DNA of 35,008 bases from Bacteroidales bacterium UBA6428 (GCA_002437305.1 DJOW01000042.1:1-35008), one strand, 5' to 3'. Positions 23,948 through 32,166 are shown, numbered from the stretch's first letter. Program-made: numbers and translations. Notes: generated by a model not told the origin, from the letters alone.

Positions 23948-25615
23948 ATGGACGAATTTAAATTCGAATCAGTGAACAAGCTTCTGGAGGAAAGCTTCAG
24001 ACAGAATTGGGACAGGCTTGCCCTCTCGAACTATCAGGGAGTCAGCCTTTGCTACAGGGATGTGGCAAGACGCATTGAGAAACTGCACATAGCTTTCGAG
24101 AAATGCTTCCTGCACAAGGGTGACAAGGTTGCCATCTGCGCGCGCAACCAGGTGAACTGGGCCGTCAGTTTTCTGGCCACAATGACCTACGGGGCCGTGC
24201 CGGTACCGATCCTGCATGAGTTCAAACCCGGGAACATTCATTACCTCGTCAACCATTCCGAGGCCAAGGTGCTCTTCGTGGACGATGTGATCTGGGAAGG
24301 CCTCAGCGCCGATGAGATGCCTGGACTGTTCGCCGTGGTGCGGATCAACACGTTCCAGCTCCTCTATTCAAAGGTCCCACGCATCACCGAGGCCAGAGAG
24401 CACATGAATGAATATTTCGGCAAACGCCACCCGAACAGTTTCGAGCCTGAGGATCTCAACTATTACAAGGATGCCGCCAACGAGCTGGCCATGATAAACT
24501 ACACCTCCGGGACATCCGGATTCTCCAAGGGTGTCATGATTCCTTACAGGGCTCTTTGCTCCAACATCCAGTTCGCCAAGCATGTGCTTCCTGAACTGGG
24601 GAACACAACCAATGTCGTGGCGATGCTGCCTTCAGCCCACATGTACGGAATGATGTTCGAGTTCCTCTTTGAGATGGCAATCGGAGCGCACGTCCACTTC
24701 CTTACCAGGGTTCCGAGTCCGAAGATCATCATGCAGGCATTGGCCGAAGTCAAACCGAACATAATCATAGCCGTGCCTCTCATCATCGAGAAAGTCTACA
24801 AGTCCAAGATCCAGAAGATTGTGGAGAAAGGTGGAATCAGGACCCTGCTCAAGGTGCCTGTCATCGACAAGATGATCCAGAAAAAGATCTGCGGAGAACT
24901 CGTGAACGCCTTCGGCGGCAACTTCATAGAGGTCATCATGGGCGGGGCAGCCTTCAACAAGGAGATAGAGAAATTCTTCTGGGACATAGACTTCCCCTAC
25001 ACGGTCGGCTACGGCATGACCGAGTGCGCGCCTATCATCACCTACGCCCACTATAATGACAAAAGACTTTACTCCTGCGGGAAAGCCGCCCTTAACATGG
25101 CGATCCGCATAGACTCTCCCGATCCGGAGAACATCGAGGGGGAGATCCAGACTTTCGGGCCGAATCTTGCTCTCGGCTACTACAAGAACGACGAGGCGAC
25201 CAAGAGTCTGTTCACCGAGGACGGCTGGCTCAGAACCGGAGACATGGGTGTCATCGACAAGGATGGCTACCTCTACATCAGAGGCCGCTCCAAATGCATG
25301 GTTCTCGGCCCGAACGGCCAGAACATCTACCCTGAGGAACTTGAGTCGGTGATCAACGCCTGCGCCTACGTTGTTGACTCTCTCGTGATCGAGGACAATG
25401 GAGGTCTGACCGCCTTGGTTTACCCGGACTACCATCAGGGAGAGCTTGACGGAATGAACCGCGAGGATCTGGAAAAGACGCTGACAGCGCAACTTCCCGA
25501 AATCAACAAAGAGATTCCTAATTACGCCAAGATCAAGAAGATAGAGTTTATGCCGGAAGATTTTGAGAGAACTCCGAAACGAAGCATAAAGAGGTACCTC
25601 TACCAAAGAAAGTAA
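23948..25615 (+). CDS. AMP-forming long-chain fatty acid--CoA ligase family protein
   Basis: A 555-residue adenylate-forming enzyme that activates an acyl chain with ATP and CoA. The phosphate-binding loop is YTSGTSGFSKGV (185-196), the adenine motif is VGYGMTECAPIITYA, and the hinge region is LRTGDMGVIDKDGYLYIRGR. The last 100 residues form the mobile C-terminal domain with the catalytic lysine near PKRSIKRYLY. Chain-length preference cannot be read. It lies 12 bases after the 724-residue gene, preceded by AGGAC, and 6 bases before the deaminase. Confidence 0.92.
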   Translation: MDEFKFESVNKLLEESFRQNWDRLALSNYQGVSLCYRDVARRIEKLHIAFEKCFLHKGDKVAICARNQVNWAVSFLATMTYGAVPVPILHEFKPGNIHYLVNHSEAKVLFVDDVIWEGLSADEMPGLFAVVRINTFQLLYSKVPRITEAREHMNEYFGKRHPNSFEPEDLNYYKDAANELAMINYTSGTSGFSKGVMIPYRALCSNIQFAKHVLPELGNTTNVVAMLPSAHMYGMMFEFLFEMAIGAHVHFLTRVPSPKIIMQALAEVKPNIIIAVPLIIEKVYKSKIQKIVEKGGIRTLLKVPVIDKMIQKKICGELVNAFGGNFIEVIMGGAAFNKEIEKFFWDIDFPYTVGYGMTECAPIITYAHYNDKRLYSCGKAALNMAIRIDSPDPENIEGEIQTFGPNLALGYYKNDEATKSLFTEDGWLRTGDMGVIDKDGYLYIRGRSKCMVLGPNGQNIYPEELESVINACAYVVDSLVIEDNGGLTALVYPDYHQGELDGMNREDLEKTLTAQLPEINKEIPNYAKIKKIEFMPEDFERTPKRSIKRYLYQRK

Positions 25616-25621
25616 GAAACG

Positions 25622-26026
25622 ATGGAGAAATTCGACCAGCGATACCTTGAGATGGCCGAGGTCTGGGCCAAAAATTCCTACTGCAAGAGAAGACAGGTCG
25701 GAGCGATCCTGGTCAAGGACCGCATGATCATCTCCGACGGCTACAACGGAACACCTTCCGGATTCGAGAACATCTGCGAAGACGAGAACGGAGTCACCAA
25801 GCCGTATGTCCTGCACGCCGAAGCCAACGCCATAACAAAAGTCGCGAAATCCGGAAACAGCAGCCTTGGAGCGACCCTCTACGTGACAGCGTCCCCATGC
25901 ATAGAGTGCTCCAAACTGATTATCCAGGCCGGGATCAAACGGGTTGTCTACAAAGATGAGTACCGCCTCACTGATGGAGTTGACCTGCTGCGCAAAGCGG
26001 GTGTCGAAGTTGAAAAAATAGACTAG
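25622..26026 (+). CDS. dCMP deaminase (ComEB-like cytidine deaminase family)
   Basis: A 134-residue zinc deaminase that converts dCMP to dUMP for thymidylate supply. Zinc ligands are His65 in HAEAN (with catalytic Glu67), and Cys93 and Cys96 in SPCIECSK. GYNGTPSGFENIC and the Arg-rich start YCKRRQVGAIL are characteristic of dCMP deaminases rather than tRNA or free cytidine deaminases. The gene sits 6 bases after the ligase and 1 base before the protease gene. Confidence 0.92.
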   Translation: MEKFDQRYLEMAEVWAKNSYCKRRQVGAILVKDRMIISDGYNGTPSGFENICEDENGVTKPYVLHAEANAITKVAKSGNSSLGATLYVTASPCIECSKLIIQAGIKRVVYKDEYRLTDGVDLLRKAGVEVEKID

Positions 26027-26027
26027 A

Positions 26028-27629
26028 ATGAAAAGAATCTCATCAATCTGGACAGCCTTGGCAGGAATTGTCATCGGAGTGCTTATCGCTGTGACTTACA
26101 ATGCGCTGCAGCAGAAAAGAGATCTGATCAGAGTGCAATACGGAGACTGGCGCAAACTGAATCTGATCCTCGAGCAGATCGACAGGAACTACGTGGACAC
26201 GATCAACGTCGGCAAAGTCACTGACGCGGCCATCACGGCGGCGTTGGCTGAGTTGGACCCCCATTCCGTCTACATGCCTCCGGTCGAGCTCACGAAAGCC
26301 GAGACAGATCTGGCCGGCAACTTTGACGGCATAGGAATCCAGTTCAACGTTCCTAATGACACTGCGATAGTCCTGGAGGTTATCTCGGGCGGTCCCTCAG
26401 AGAAAGCCGGACTTCAGCAAGGCGACCGGATTCTGAAGGTTGGAGACCAGAACATCGCCGGCGTGAAGTTTCCGCAGGACAGCATGGTCAGAAGGATGAA
26501 AGGCCCTGCCGGCACAAAGGTCACGGTAACAGTCGGAAGAGGCAAGGAAAACATTCCGTTCGAGATCACAAGGGGCAAAATCCCTGTGCACTGTGTGGAC
26601 GCGGCCTTCATGGTGAACGCGACAACCGGCTACGTCAAGCTCTCCAAATTCTCCAGGACGACATTCAATGAATTCTCACAAGCCAGCATATCCTTGCTCG
26701 GAGAAGGCATGAAACGGATGATCCTTGACCTGAGGGACAACACGGGCGGCTACTTCGACCAGGCGCTGCTGCTCAGCGACATGTTCCTTAAGAAAGGAGA
26801 CGAGATTGTCTACATGCAGGGACTTCACCGCAAGAAGGACGACTACAAGGCCGACGGCAAGGGCCTGCTCCAGGACATTGAGATCACCGTGCTGATCAAT
26901 GAGAACACAGCGTCGTCAAGCGAGATTTTCGCAGGCGCGATCCAGGACAACGACCGGGGCGTGATCATGGGCAGAAGATCTTTCGGGAAAGGGCTTGTCC
27001 AGGAGCCGATCTATTTCAATGATGGATCTGGAGTGCGCCTGACAGTCGCACGGTTCTACACACCCTCAGGCCGATGCATTCAGAAACCGTATTCGGCTGA
27101 CTACCAGTACGACATCTACAAACGTTACGCAGATGGGGAAATGTACGACGCAGACAGCATCAAGGTCGACTCGACCGCGGCGTTCAAGACCGTGGGAGGA
27201 AGGACTGTCTACGGAGGCGGAGGCATAATTCCGGATGTGTTCGTGCCTCTGGACACAACAAGGGCGACTAAGTTCTTCATCGCTTGCAACAAGAAAGCCA
27301 CCCAGATGCGCTTCGCTTCCGCGATGTTCGACAAGTACAAAGGAACCCTCTCCGCAATAAGCGACTACGAGGCTCTCAACAGGGCCCTCGACAAGATGGA
27401 CATCCCCTCCTCATTCCGTGAATATGCCTCCGCCAAAGATGGCATAACATGCACACAAAAAGAATGGGATGAGACATCCGGCTATCTCATCCCGCAACTT
27501 CGCGCGCTCGTAGGCCGTTATTCCAAACTTGGAGAAAACGCTTTCTACAAGATGTACCTCGACGTCGACACAACGTTGAAAAAGGCTATTGAATCGGACT
27601 CACATATTCCTTTACATCCTGCGGACTGA
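26028..27629 (+). CDS. C-terminal processing protease, S41 (CtpA/Prc) family
   Basis: A 533-residue periplasmic serine protease held by an N-terminal helix (about 7-25). A PDZ domain covers roughly 88-182 (GIGIQF, then GPSEKAGLQQGDRILKVG). The catalytic domain has NENTASSSEIFAGA and RRSFGKGLVQ; by spacing to E. coli Prc, Ser296 and Lys321 should form the dyad. RFYTPSGRCIQKPY and GGIIPDVFVPLD are further S41 blocks. A C-terminal extension of about 130 residues follows, common in Bacteroidetes copies. Its last 44 bases overlap the end of the convergent response regulator gene. Confidence 0.94.
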   Translation: MKRISSIWTALAGIVIGVLIAVTYNALQQKRDLIRVQYGDWRKLNLILEQIDRNYVDTINVGKVTDAAITAALAELDPHSVYMPPVELTKAETDLAGNFDGIGIQFNVPNDTAIVLEVISGGPSEKAGLQQGDRILKVGDQNIAGVKFPQDSMVRRMKGPAGTKVTVTVGRGKENIPFEITRGKIPVHCVDAAFMVNATTGYVKLSKFSRTTFNEFSQASISLLGEGMKRMILDLRDNTGGYFDQALLLSDMFLKKGDEIVYMQGLHRKKDDYKADGKGLLQDIEITVLINENTASSSEIFAGAIQDNDRGVIMGRRSFGKGLVQEPIYFNDGSGVRLTVARFYTPSGRCIQKPYSADYQYDIYKRYADGEMYDADSIKVDSTAAFKTVGGRTVYGGGGIIPDVFVPLDTTRATKFFIACNKKATQMRFASAMFDKYKGTLSAISDYEALNRALDKMDIPSSFREYASAKDGITCTQKEWDETSGYLIPQLRALVGRYSKLGENAFYKMYLDVDTTLKKAIESDSHIPLHPAD

Positions 27630-28743
27630 CAGGATCACCCCCCAGGATCATAAGACGCTCCACAACATTGCGGAGTTCCCTGATGTTGCCGGTCCAAGAT
27701 TTCTCCTGAAGCAACCCGACCGCTTCGGGAGAAAATTTTTTGACAGGCATCCCGGATTCCGTACTGATCTGATTGACAAAGTACTCTATAAGCAGCGGAA
27801 TGTCTGACTTTCGTTCGTCCAGCGAAGGGACCTTGATGACGATCACGCTGAGACGGTGGTAAAGATCCTCCCTGAAATTACCTTTGGCGATCTCATCCTG
27901 AAGATTCTTGTTTGTGGCCGCTATGACCCTCACGTCCACAGTTATGTCCTTGTCGCTGCCGACTCTAGACAGTTTCCTTTCCTGAAGGACACGCAGGACT
28001 TTCGCCTGGGCCGCAAGACTCATGTCTCCGATCTCGTCCAGAAACAGAGTTCCTCCGTCAGCCTGCTCAAACTTTCCCTTGTGCTGCTTGACGGCAGAGG
28101 TGAACGCTCCTTTCTCATGGCCGAACAATTCACTCTCTATCAGTTCAGAAGGTATCGCGGCGCAGTTCACCTCGATGTAAGGCATCGCGCTCCGTGCACT
28201 CTGCTCATGAAGGCTTCTGGCGACAAGTTCCTTCCCCGAGCCGTTTGGCCCAATGATCAGCACACGGGCATCCGTAGGCGCGACTTTAGAGATGATGTCC
28301 CTGACATGCCGGATAGGTTCAGACTCTCCTATCATTCTCTGGCCGTAGACCTTTTTCTTAAGATTCTTGTTCTCTGAAATGATGGTCGCCTTCTCAGAGG
28401 CATTCTTGATCGTAATGAGGATCCTGTTGAGGTCCAACGGCTTCTGGATGAAATCAAAAGCGCCTTTCTTGATGCACTCCACCGCTGTCTCGATGTCTCC
28501 GTGCCCGGAAATCATCACTATCGCGGAGTCTATCCCCTCCGCAATCATCTTCTCCAGGACCTCGGTACCGTCCATTCCAGGCATCTTAATGTCACAGAAA
28601 ATCACATTGTACCGTTCCTTGTCCACCATGGCGAGGGCGGTCGTCCCGTCCTCGGCCACATCCACATCATAACCCTCGTCCCCGAGGATTTCCTTGAGGG
28701 AGTTCCTGATGGCTCTCTCGTCATCAACAATCAGTATCTTCAT
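27586..28743 (-). CDS. NtrC-type sigma-54 activating response regulator without DNA-binding domain
   Basis: A 385-residue regulator. The receiver domain (1-120) has Asp7/Asp8, phospho-acceptor Asp51 (FCDIKMPGMDG) and Lys101 (FIQKPLD). The AAA+ domain (about 138-365) has Walker A GPNGSGKE (165-172), the sigma-54 contact loop GAFTSA (212-217; GAFTGA in most members), Walker B TLFLDEIGD (232-240) and SWTGNIRELRNVVERL (349-364). The protein stops 20 residues later, so the Fis-type helix-turn-helix usual in NtrC is missing. The reading frame ends inside the convergent protease gene, leaving no room for it. It would thus activate sigma-54 RNA polymerase without site-specific DNA contact, as for FlgR and CtcC. 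No histidine kinase gene is adjacent. Confidence 0.92.
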   Translation of the reverse strand: MKILIVDDERAIRNSLKEILGDEGYDVDVAEDGTTALAMVDKERYNVIFCDIKMPGMDGTEVLEKMIAEGIDSAIVMISGHGDIETAVECIKKGAFDFIQKPLDLNRILITIKNASEKATIISENKNLKKKVYGQRMIGESEPIRHVRDIISKVAPTDARVLIIGPNGSGKELVARSLHEQSARSAMPYIEVNCAAIPSELIESELFGHEKGAFTSAVKQHKGKFEQADGGTLFLDEIGDMSLAAQAKVLRVLQERKLSRVGSDKDITVDVRVIAATNKNLQDEIAKGNFREDLYHRLSVIVIKVPSLDERKSDIPLLIEYFVNQISTESGMPVKKFSPEAVGLLQEKSWTGNIRELRNVVERLMILGGDPVSPQDVKEYVSPIQ

Positions 28744-28822
28744 AGAAACACATCTTAATCCTTATTCATCACGTGAACTTTCCTCTTCGAAAGAACTTCC
28801 TGTTCCAGAAGAGTTCCCGGTC

Positions 28823-28838
28823 ACAATCCATGGATTGT
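28823..28838. repeat. Perfect 16-bp palindrome between ntrC-like gene and cmk
   Basis: ACAATCCATGGATTGT is its own reverse complement. It lies 80 bases upstream of the regulator start on one side and 90 bases upstream of cmk on the other, so it could be an operator for either. No sigma-54 promoter (GG-N10-GC) is evident nearby. Confidence 0.55.
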
Positions 28839-28915
28839 ACAAGACAATACGCAATACAAATATCGGACTAATTTCTTTCTTAGGGAAATGAAAAGGAATT
28901 TTACATAAAATTTGA

Positions 28916-28923
28916 TAATTTTG
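28916..28923 (+). promoter_or_regulatory. -7 box abutting the cmk start codon
   Basis: TAATTTTG matches TAnnTTTG and ends 4 bases before the ATG at 28928, implying a very short or absent leader. The upstream box is unclear. Confidence 0.5.
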
Positions 28924-28927
28924 CCGT

Positions 28928-29614
28928 ATGAAACTACCTGACATCATCATAGCCATCGACGGCTACTCATCAACGGGCAAAAGCACACTTGCCAAACTGA
29001 TAGCTGAACATTTCGGACTCCTCTACCTGGATTCCGGGGCGCTCTACCGCGGAGTGACCTTGATGGCCCTGGAACAAGGGCTCATAGACAAGAACGGAGG
29101 CATCAATGAGGAAGGCCTGAAAGCATCCCTTTCCGGCTTGGATCTCGGCTTCGGGCCTGGAGGCACTTTCATAGGAGACAGGCGCATCGAAAAGGAGATC
29201 CGCACGCTTGAGGTGTCCGGCCACGTCAGCCCGGTCTCCGCTATTCCGTTTGTCAGGGAATATGTTGACGAGCGCCTGCACGCTTTCGGACGCAGGAAAA
29301 GAGTGGTCATGGACGGAAGGGACATCGGCACAACGGTGTTCCCGGACGCGGAGGTCAAGATTTTCATGACCGCGAGTGATGAGGTCAGGGCGCAAAGACG
29401 GTTTGACGAAATGAAAGCCAAAGGGCAGAGCCCGAGAATGGAGGATGTGCTTGACAACCTCCGGGAAAGGGACTACATTGACTCACACAGGGAAGTCTCC
29501 CCTCTGACCAAGGCATCCGACGCATTCGTGCTGGACAACTCGGACATGAACCTTCACGAGGAACTGGTCTGGTTCCAAGGCCTTGCGCAAGGCAAGTTCG
29601 GAATTCTTGAGTAG
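28928..29614 (+). CDS. cmk: (d)CMP kinase
   Basis: A 228-residue kinase converting CMP and dCMP to diphosphates. The P-loop is GYSSTGKST (12-20). LYLDSGALYRGVTLMAL, VVMDGRDIGTTVFPDAEVKI and the lid region RRFDEMKAKG are standard Cmk blocks, and RDYIDSHREVSPLTKASDA near the end is also conserved. ispH begins 4 bases after the stop, so the two are co-transcribed, as I recall for other bacteria. Confidence 0.95.
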   Translation: MKLPDIIIAIDGYSSTGKSTLAKLIAEHFGLLYLDSGALYRGVTLMALEQGLIDKNGGINEEGLKASLSGLDLGFGPGGTFIGDRRIEKEIRTLEVSGHVSPVSAIPFVREYVDERLHAFGRRKRVVMDGRDIGTTVFPDAEVKIFMTASDEVRAQRRFDEMKAKGQSPRMEDVLDNLRERDYIDSHREVSPLTKASDAFVLDNSDMNLHEELVWFQGLAQGKFGILE

Positions 29615-29618
29615 TGCC

Positions 29619-30563
29619 ATGAACCTTCAGGTTGAGATAGAAAGGCACTCCGGCTTCTGCGGCGGAGTAATCAGGGCGATCGGCAGGGCGGAGAAATTCC
29701 TGGAGGAGCACCCGGGGCGCAGGCTGTACTCCTTGGGTGACATCGTACACAATGAGGCGGAGCTGAACCGGCTCTGTAAGAAAGGACTCGTCACGATCGG
29801 CAAGGAGAGTCTTATGAATATCCCCGCGTCCGGGACTGTTCTTATAAGGGCGCACGGCGAACCGCCACAGACATATTCATTGGCAGCCAGACTTGGTCTG
29901 ACAGTCATTGACTGCACTTGTCCGGTTGTGCTGAAGCTTCAGAAGAGCATCCGGGAGGCCTATGAAAGGGTCAAGCCAGTCGGAGGGCAGATCATAATAT
30001 TCGGGAAAATCGGCCACGCTGAGGTCCTTGGCCTTCTGGGCCAGGTCGGTGGCGATGCCGTCGTGATCGAGAACATGCCTATGCTGCTTTCCGCGCTTGA
30101 AGACGGAAGCATACAAGCTGACAAGCCACTGGAGATCTTCTCCCAGACAACCAAGAGCCCGGAGGAATATTCAGAGATCCGCCGCGTGCTTTCGGAGTCG
30201 TTTCGGCAGGCTCGGCGGCCGATGGACAATGCGCGTGAAGGCCTGGCTTGCGCGACATCCTCCCAGTCAAGGCTGACAGTGCACAACACAATCTGCTCAC
30301 AAGTAGCCTCGCGGCACAAGGAATTGGCGGAATTCTCTCTTCGGCAGGACACGATCATCTTTGTGTCAGGGCTCTCCAGTTCCAATGGCAAGGTGCTTTT
30401 CGACCTTTGCAAGTCCTGTAATCCCCGCACCTACCACATCTCGGATCCCTCGGGATTAGTCAAGGGTTGGTTCAGGGACGGCGACAGAGTAGGTGTCTGC
30501 GGCGCGACATCCACCCCGCGATGGCTGCTGGAACAGGTCGCGGAAGCGATCTCAGGTCTTTAA
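29619..30563 (+). CDS. ispH: 4-hydroxy-3-methylbut-2-enyl diphosphate reductase (IspH/LytB)
   Basis: A 314-residue iron-sulfur enzyme, the last step of the MEP isoprenoid pathway. Cluster cysteines are Cys14 (SGFCGGV), Cys101 (DCTCPVV) and Cys226 (NTICSQVA). Substrate-binding residues appear in DIVHNEAE (His44), RAHGEPP (His79) and FSQTTKS. SSSNGKVLFDLCKS and GATSTPRWLLEQV close the fold as in other IspH. The start at 29619 (MNLQVEIERHSGFCGG) is chosen over an upstream alternative start inside cmk. The gene is typical in length. Confidence 0.95.
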   Translation: MNLQVEIERHSGFCGGVIRAIGRAEKFLEEHPGRRLYSLGDIVHNEAELNRLCKKGLVTIGKESLMNIPASGTVLIRAHGEPPQTYSLAARLGLTVIDCTCPVVLKLQKSIREAYERVKPVGGQIIIFGKIGHAEVLGLLGQVGGDAVVIENMPMLLSALEDGSIQADKPLEIFSQTTKSPEEYSEIRRVLSESFRQARRPMDNAREGLACATSSQSRLTVHNTICSQVASRHKELAEFSLRQDTIIFVSGLSSSNGKVLFDLCKSCNPRTYHISDPSGLVKGWFRDGDRVGVCGATSTPRWLLEQVAEAISGL

Positions 30564-30610
30564 TGCACACGGAAAATCCATCGACGGCAATTCCGCTTCG
30601 GAAAGAATTT

Positions 30611-30642
30611 TTTGCAGGAATATCCACAAATAGTTAAATTTG
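30611..30642 (+). promoter_or_regulatory. Promoter for efp
   Basis: TTTG at 30611-30614 and TAAATTTG at 30635-30642 with 20 bases between are a full consensus match. It predicts a leader of about 100 bases before the efp ATG, longer than others here. Confidence 0.85.
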
Positions 30643-30747
30643 CGGTCGAAATGATTGCGCTTCAACCTCTTGAACCGAAGATCAAAACAGGCGCTCAAGA
30701 TTTGGCAATCATGCTTAAGGAGTTTAAAATTCATTACATAGTTATTT

Positions 30748-31314
30748 ATGGCAACAACAGCAGATTTCAAAAACGGCCTTTATATCAGCTACAACGGCAA
30801 GCCATGCCAGGTAGTCTATTTCCAGCACGTCAAGCCAGGAAAGGGCCCGGCATTCGTGAAGACGAAACTTCGCAACCTTGAGAACGGAAGAATCCTTGAG
30901 AACACCTTCACGGCGGGGATGAAGATCGATGTCATCAACGTCGAGAGACGTCCTTACCAGTTCCTCTACTCAGACGAGGACGGATTCAACTTCATGCACG
31001 AGGAAACCTACGAGCAGATCCACCTGCCTCACGATGTCGTTGAGAACGCCGACCTGATGAAGGAGGGACAGCACGTCGAGATGATGTTCGTGACAGAGCC
31101 CGAGGAGAAGTGCCTCACCTGCGAGCTTCCTACCTACGTTACCCTTGAGGTGACTTACACAGAACCGGCAGTCAAAGGCAACACCGCCTCCACCAGCGCT
31201 TTGAAAGAGTGCACCCTTGAGACCGGCGCCAAGATCATGGTTCCGCTCTTCATCAACCAGGGCGACAAGATCACCGTCAACACCACCGACCGTTCCTACG
31301 GCCAGAGGGTATAA
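30748..31314 (+). CDS. efp: Elongation factor P
   Basis: A 188-residue translation factor that relieves ribosomes stalled at proline runs. Domain I (1-65) carries Lys32 at the tip of the loop PGKGPAF, the site modified in many bacteria. Domains II and III follow (YQFLYSDEDGFNFMHEETYEQ, then LPTYVTLEVTYTEPAVKGNT), with the C-terminal block GAKIMVPLFINQGDKITVNT expected in EF-P. It is monocistronic: strong promoter upstream, terminator downstream. It marks the end of the housekeeping part of the window. Confidence 0.97.
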   Translation: MATTADFKNGLYISYNGKPCQVVYFQHVKPGKGPAFVKTKLRNLENGRILENTFTAGMKIDVINVERRPYQFLYSDEDGFNFMHEETYEQIHLPHDVVENADLMKEGQHVEMMFVTEPEEKCLTCELPTYVTLEVTYTEPAVKGNTASTSALKECTLETGAKIMVPLFINQGDKITVNTTDRSYGQRV

Positions 31315-31398
31315 GACAACAACAGCTATATCTCACTGAAATCCAGCCTTGCATCATTCAGCGCAAGACTCCACGTTTCAGAGGATTGTTTCCAAACC

Positions 31399-31442
31399 CA
31401 CCGGATGGCTTGCGTTTAAGCTGTCCGGTGTTTCTTTCATTT
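31399..31442 (+). terminator. Terminator after efp
   Basis: A 13-bp stem (31399-31411 with 31418-31430, two G-U pairs, core CACCGGA/TCCGGTG) with loop GCGTTT is followed by TTTCTTTCATTT. Confidence 0.8.
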
Positions 31443-31680
31443 ATGAGCCTGAGCCGTGTCCGGGCCACGTCCAAAATATATGTTTGGGAGCATATATACC
31501 CTTATTCGTACAGCAAGGCTTAAGATCATTTTAGAAAAGAGATTCTGGCGCATGAAGCCACAACCAATCGATAGTGTAGGCAGCGGGGCAGGAATCACAC
31601 CTTATTTTATTACACTGTTCTCTGAGCTGAATCGCGACTCATCCTTTTGCGCGGACCACGAGCATGATAAGGTGACTTGC

Positions 31681-31719
31681 AGAGGGGTGAGAGGCATGGT
31701 GATGTGGCTGACCCCCTCT
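31681..31719. repeat. Inverted repeat, possible RNA hairpin
   Basis: AGAGGGG (31681-31687) and CCCCTCT (31713-31719) are exact complements, extended by T31688-A31711 across a bulged C. The 25-base loop holds GGTGATG motifs. Confidence 0.5.
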
Positions 31720-31748
31720 TTCGGGAATAGGGTCGAGCACGGTGAACG

Positions 31749-31770
31749 GCCTCTGAAGGTGGCCAGAGGC
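31749..31770. repeat. Perfect 7-bp inverted repeat, possible RNA hairpin
   Basis: GCCTCTG and CAGAGGC are separated by 8 bases. With the neighbouring hairpin it makes this stretch a candidate structured RNA. No T-run follows, so it is not a standard terminator. Confidence 0.5.
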
Positions 31771-32114
31771 ATCTTGTTGTGCGCGTGGTTTGTAAAATAA
31801 GAGACTTTGGCCGCAAGGAGCAGGTGCTTCGGATGGTCTTCCTACTGGCTTGGTGGCCGAACGAGAGAAACGGACACCTTGATGAATTCCTTAATCTGGC
31901 TGTAAGCGGGAGCATCGGTGGGTGTAGGGAGTAGGACAGGGGGAGCAAGACAAGGATTGACGTTGGCTGATTGTGGCTGCTGAACCTGCAAAAGCAAAAG
32001 AAGTCGCAGAAATGAAACACACATGATCTTATTCTGCAGACAACATTTTTCACAAAAAAAAGGAATCTGCCTTGTCCATGAAAACGAGCCCATAGGCATG
32101 CCAAAGGGCTGAAA

Positions 32115-32129
32115 CACGACTTAGTCGTG
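32115..32129. repeat. 15-bp palindrome CACGACT-T-AGTCGTG
   Basis: The two 7-base arms are exact complements around one T. It sits 6 bases upstream of the -33 box of the repeat gene promoter, a usual operator position, and shares the ACGA...GTCGT core with the palindromes before the AAA ATPase gene. Confidence 0.6.
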
Positions 32130-32134
32130 GAATA

Positions 32135-32166
32135 ATTGCTTCAACGGATAATGATTGCGACCTTTG
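32135..32166 (+). promoter_or_regulatory. Candidate promoter for the repeat gene
   Basis: ATTG at 32135-32138 and GACCTTTG at 32159-32166 are separated by 20 bases. The second box has GA in place of TA, so the match is partial. The gene starts about 58 bases downstream. Confidence 0.5.

Larger units (their letters stand above)
31602..32117 (-). pseudogene. Minus-strand open frame broken by one in-frame TAG
   Basis: From a GTG at 32117 the frame reads 91 codons to a TAG at 31844-31842, then stays open 79 further codons to a TAA at 31602. An internal Met begins a signal-like stretch (MCVSFLRLLLLLQVQQPQSA). The part after the TAG also looks protein-like (NKMPLATFRGRSPCSTLF). There is no similarity I recognise, and a competing frame on the same strand is also open, so chance is possible. 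Confidence 0.25.
31443..32134. other. Gene-poor stretch with hairpins and no clearly supported gene
   Basis: About 690 bases after the efp terminator have no gene I can support. A TATGTTTG box (31479-31486) precedes a plus-strand frame that could code 82 residues (31552-31800, beginning MKPQPIDSVGSGAG). A minus-strand frame with one internal stop covers nearly the same DNA. Two strong inverted repeats lie at 31681-31719 and 31749-31770. The stretch could be a non-coding RNA, decayed mobile DNA or a decayed gene; the sequence alone does not decide. No tRNA, tmRNA, RNase P or 6S signature was found by eye. Confidence 0.5.

Noticed and set aside
24632..26074. 480-codon minus-strand open frame
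   Set aside because: It lies wholly antisense to the acyl-CoA ligase and dCMP deaminase genes, has no motif and has antisense-type composition rich in Asp, Val and His.
28744..28927. Sigma-54 promoter beside the NtrC-type gene
   Set aside because: I found no GG-N10-GC pair in good context on either strand in this spacer.
31610..32104. 164-codon minus-strand frame in the gene-poor stretch
   Set aside because: It is Cys-, Arg- and Ser-rich low-complexity sequence with no domain; another frame on the same strand competes with it.
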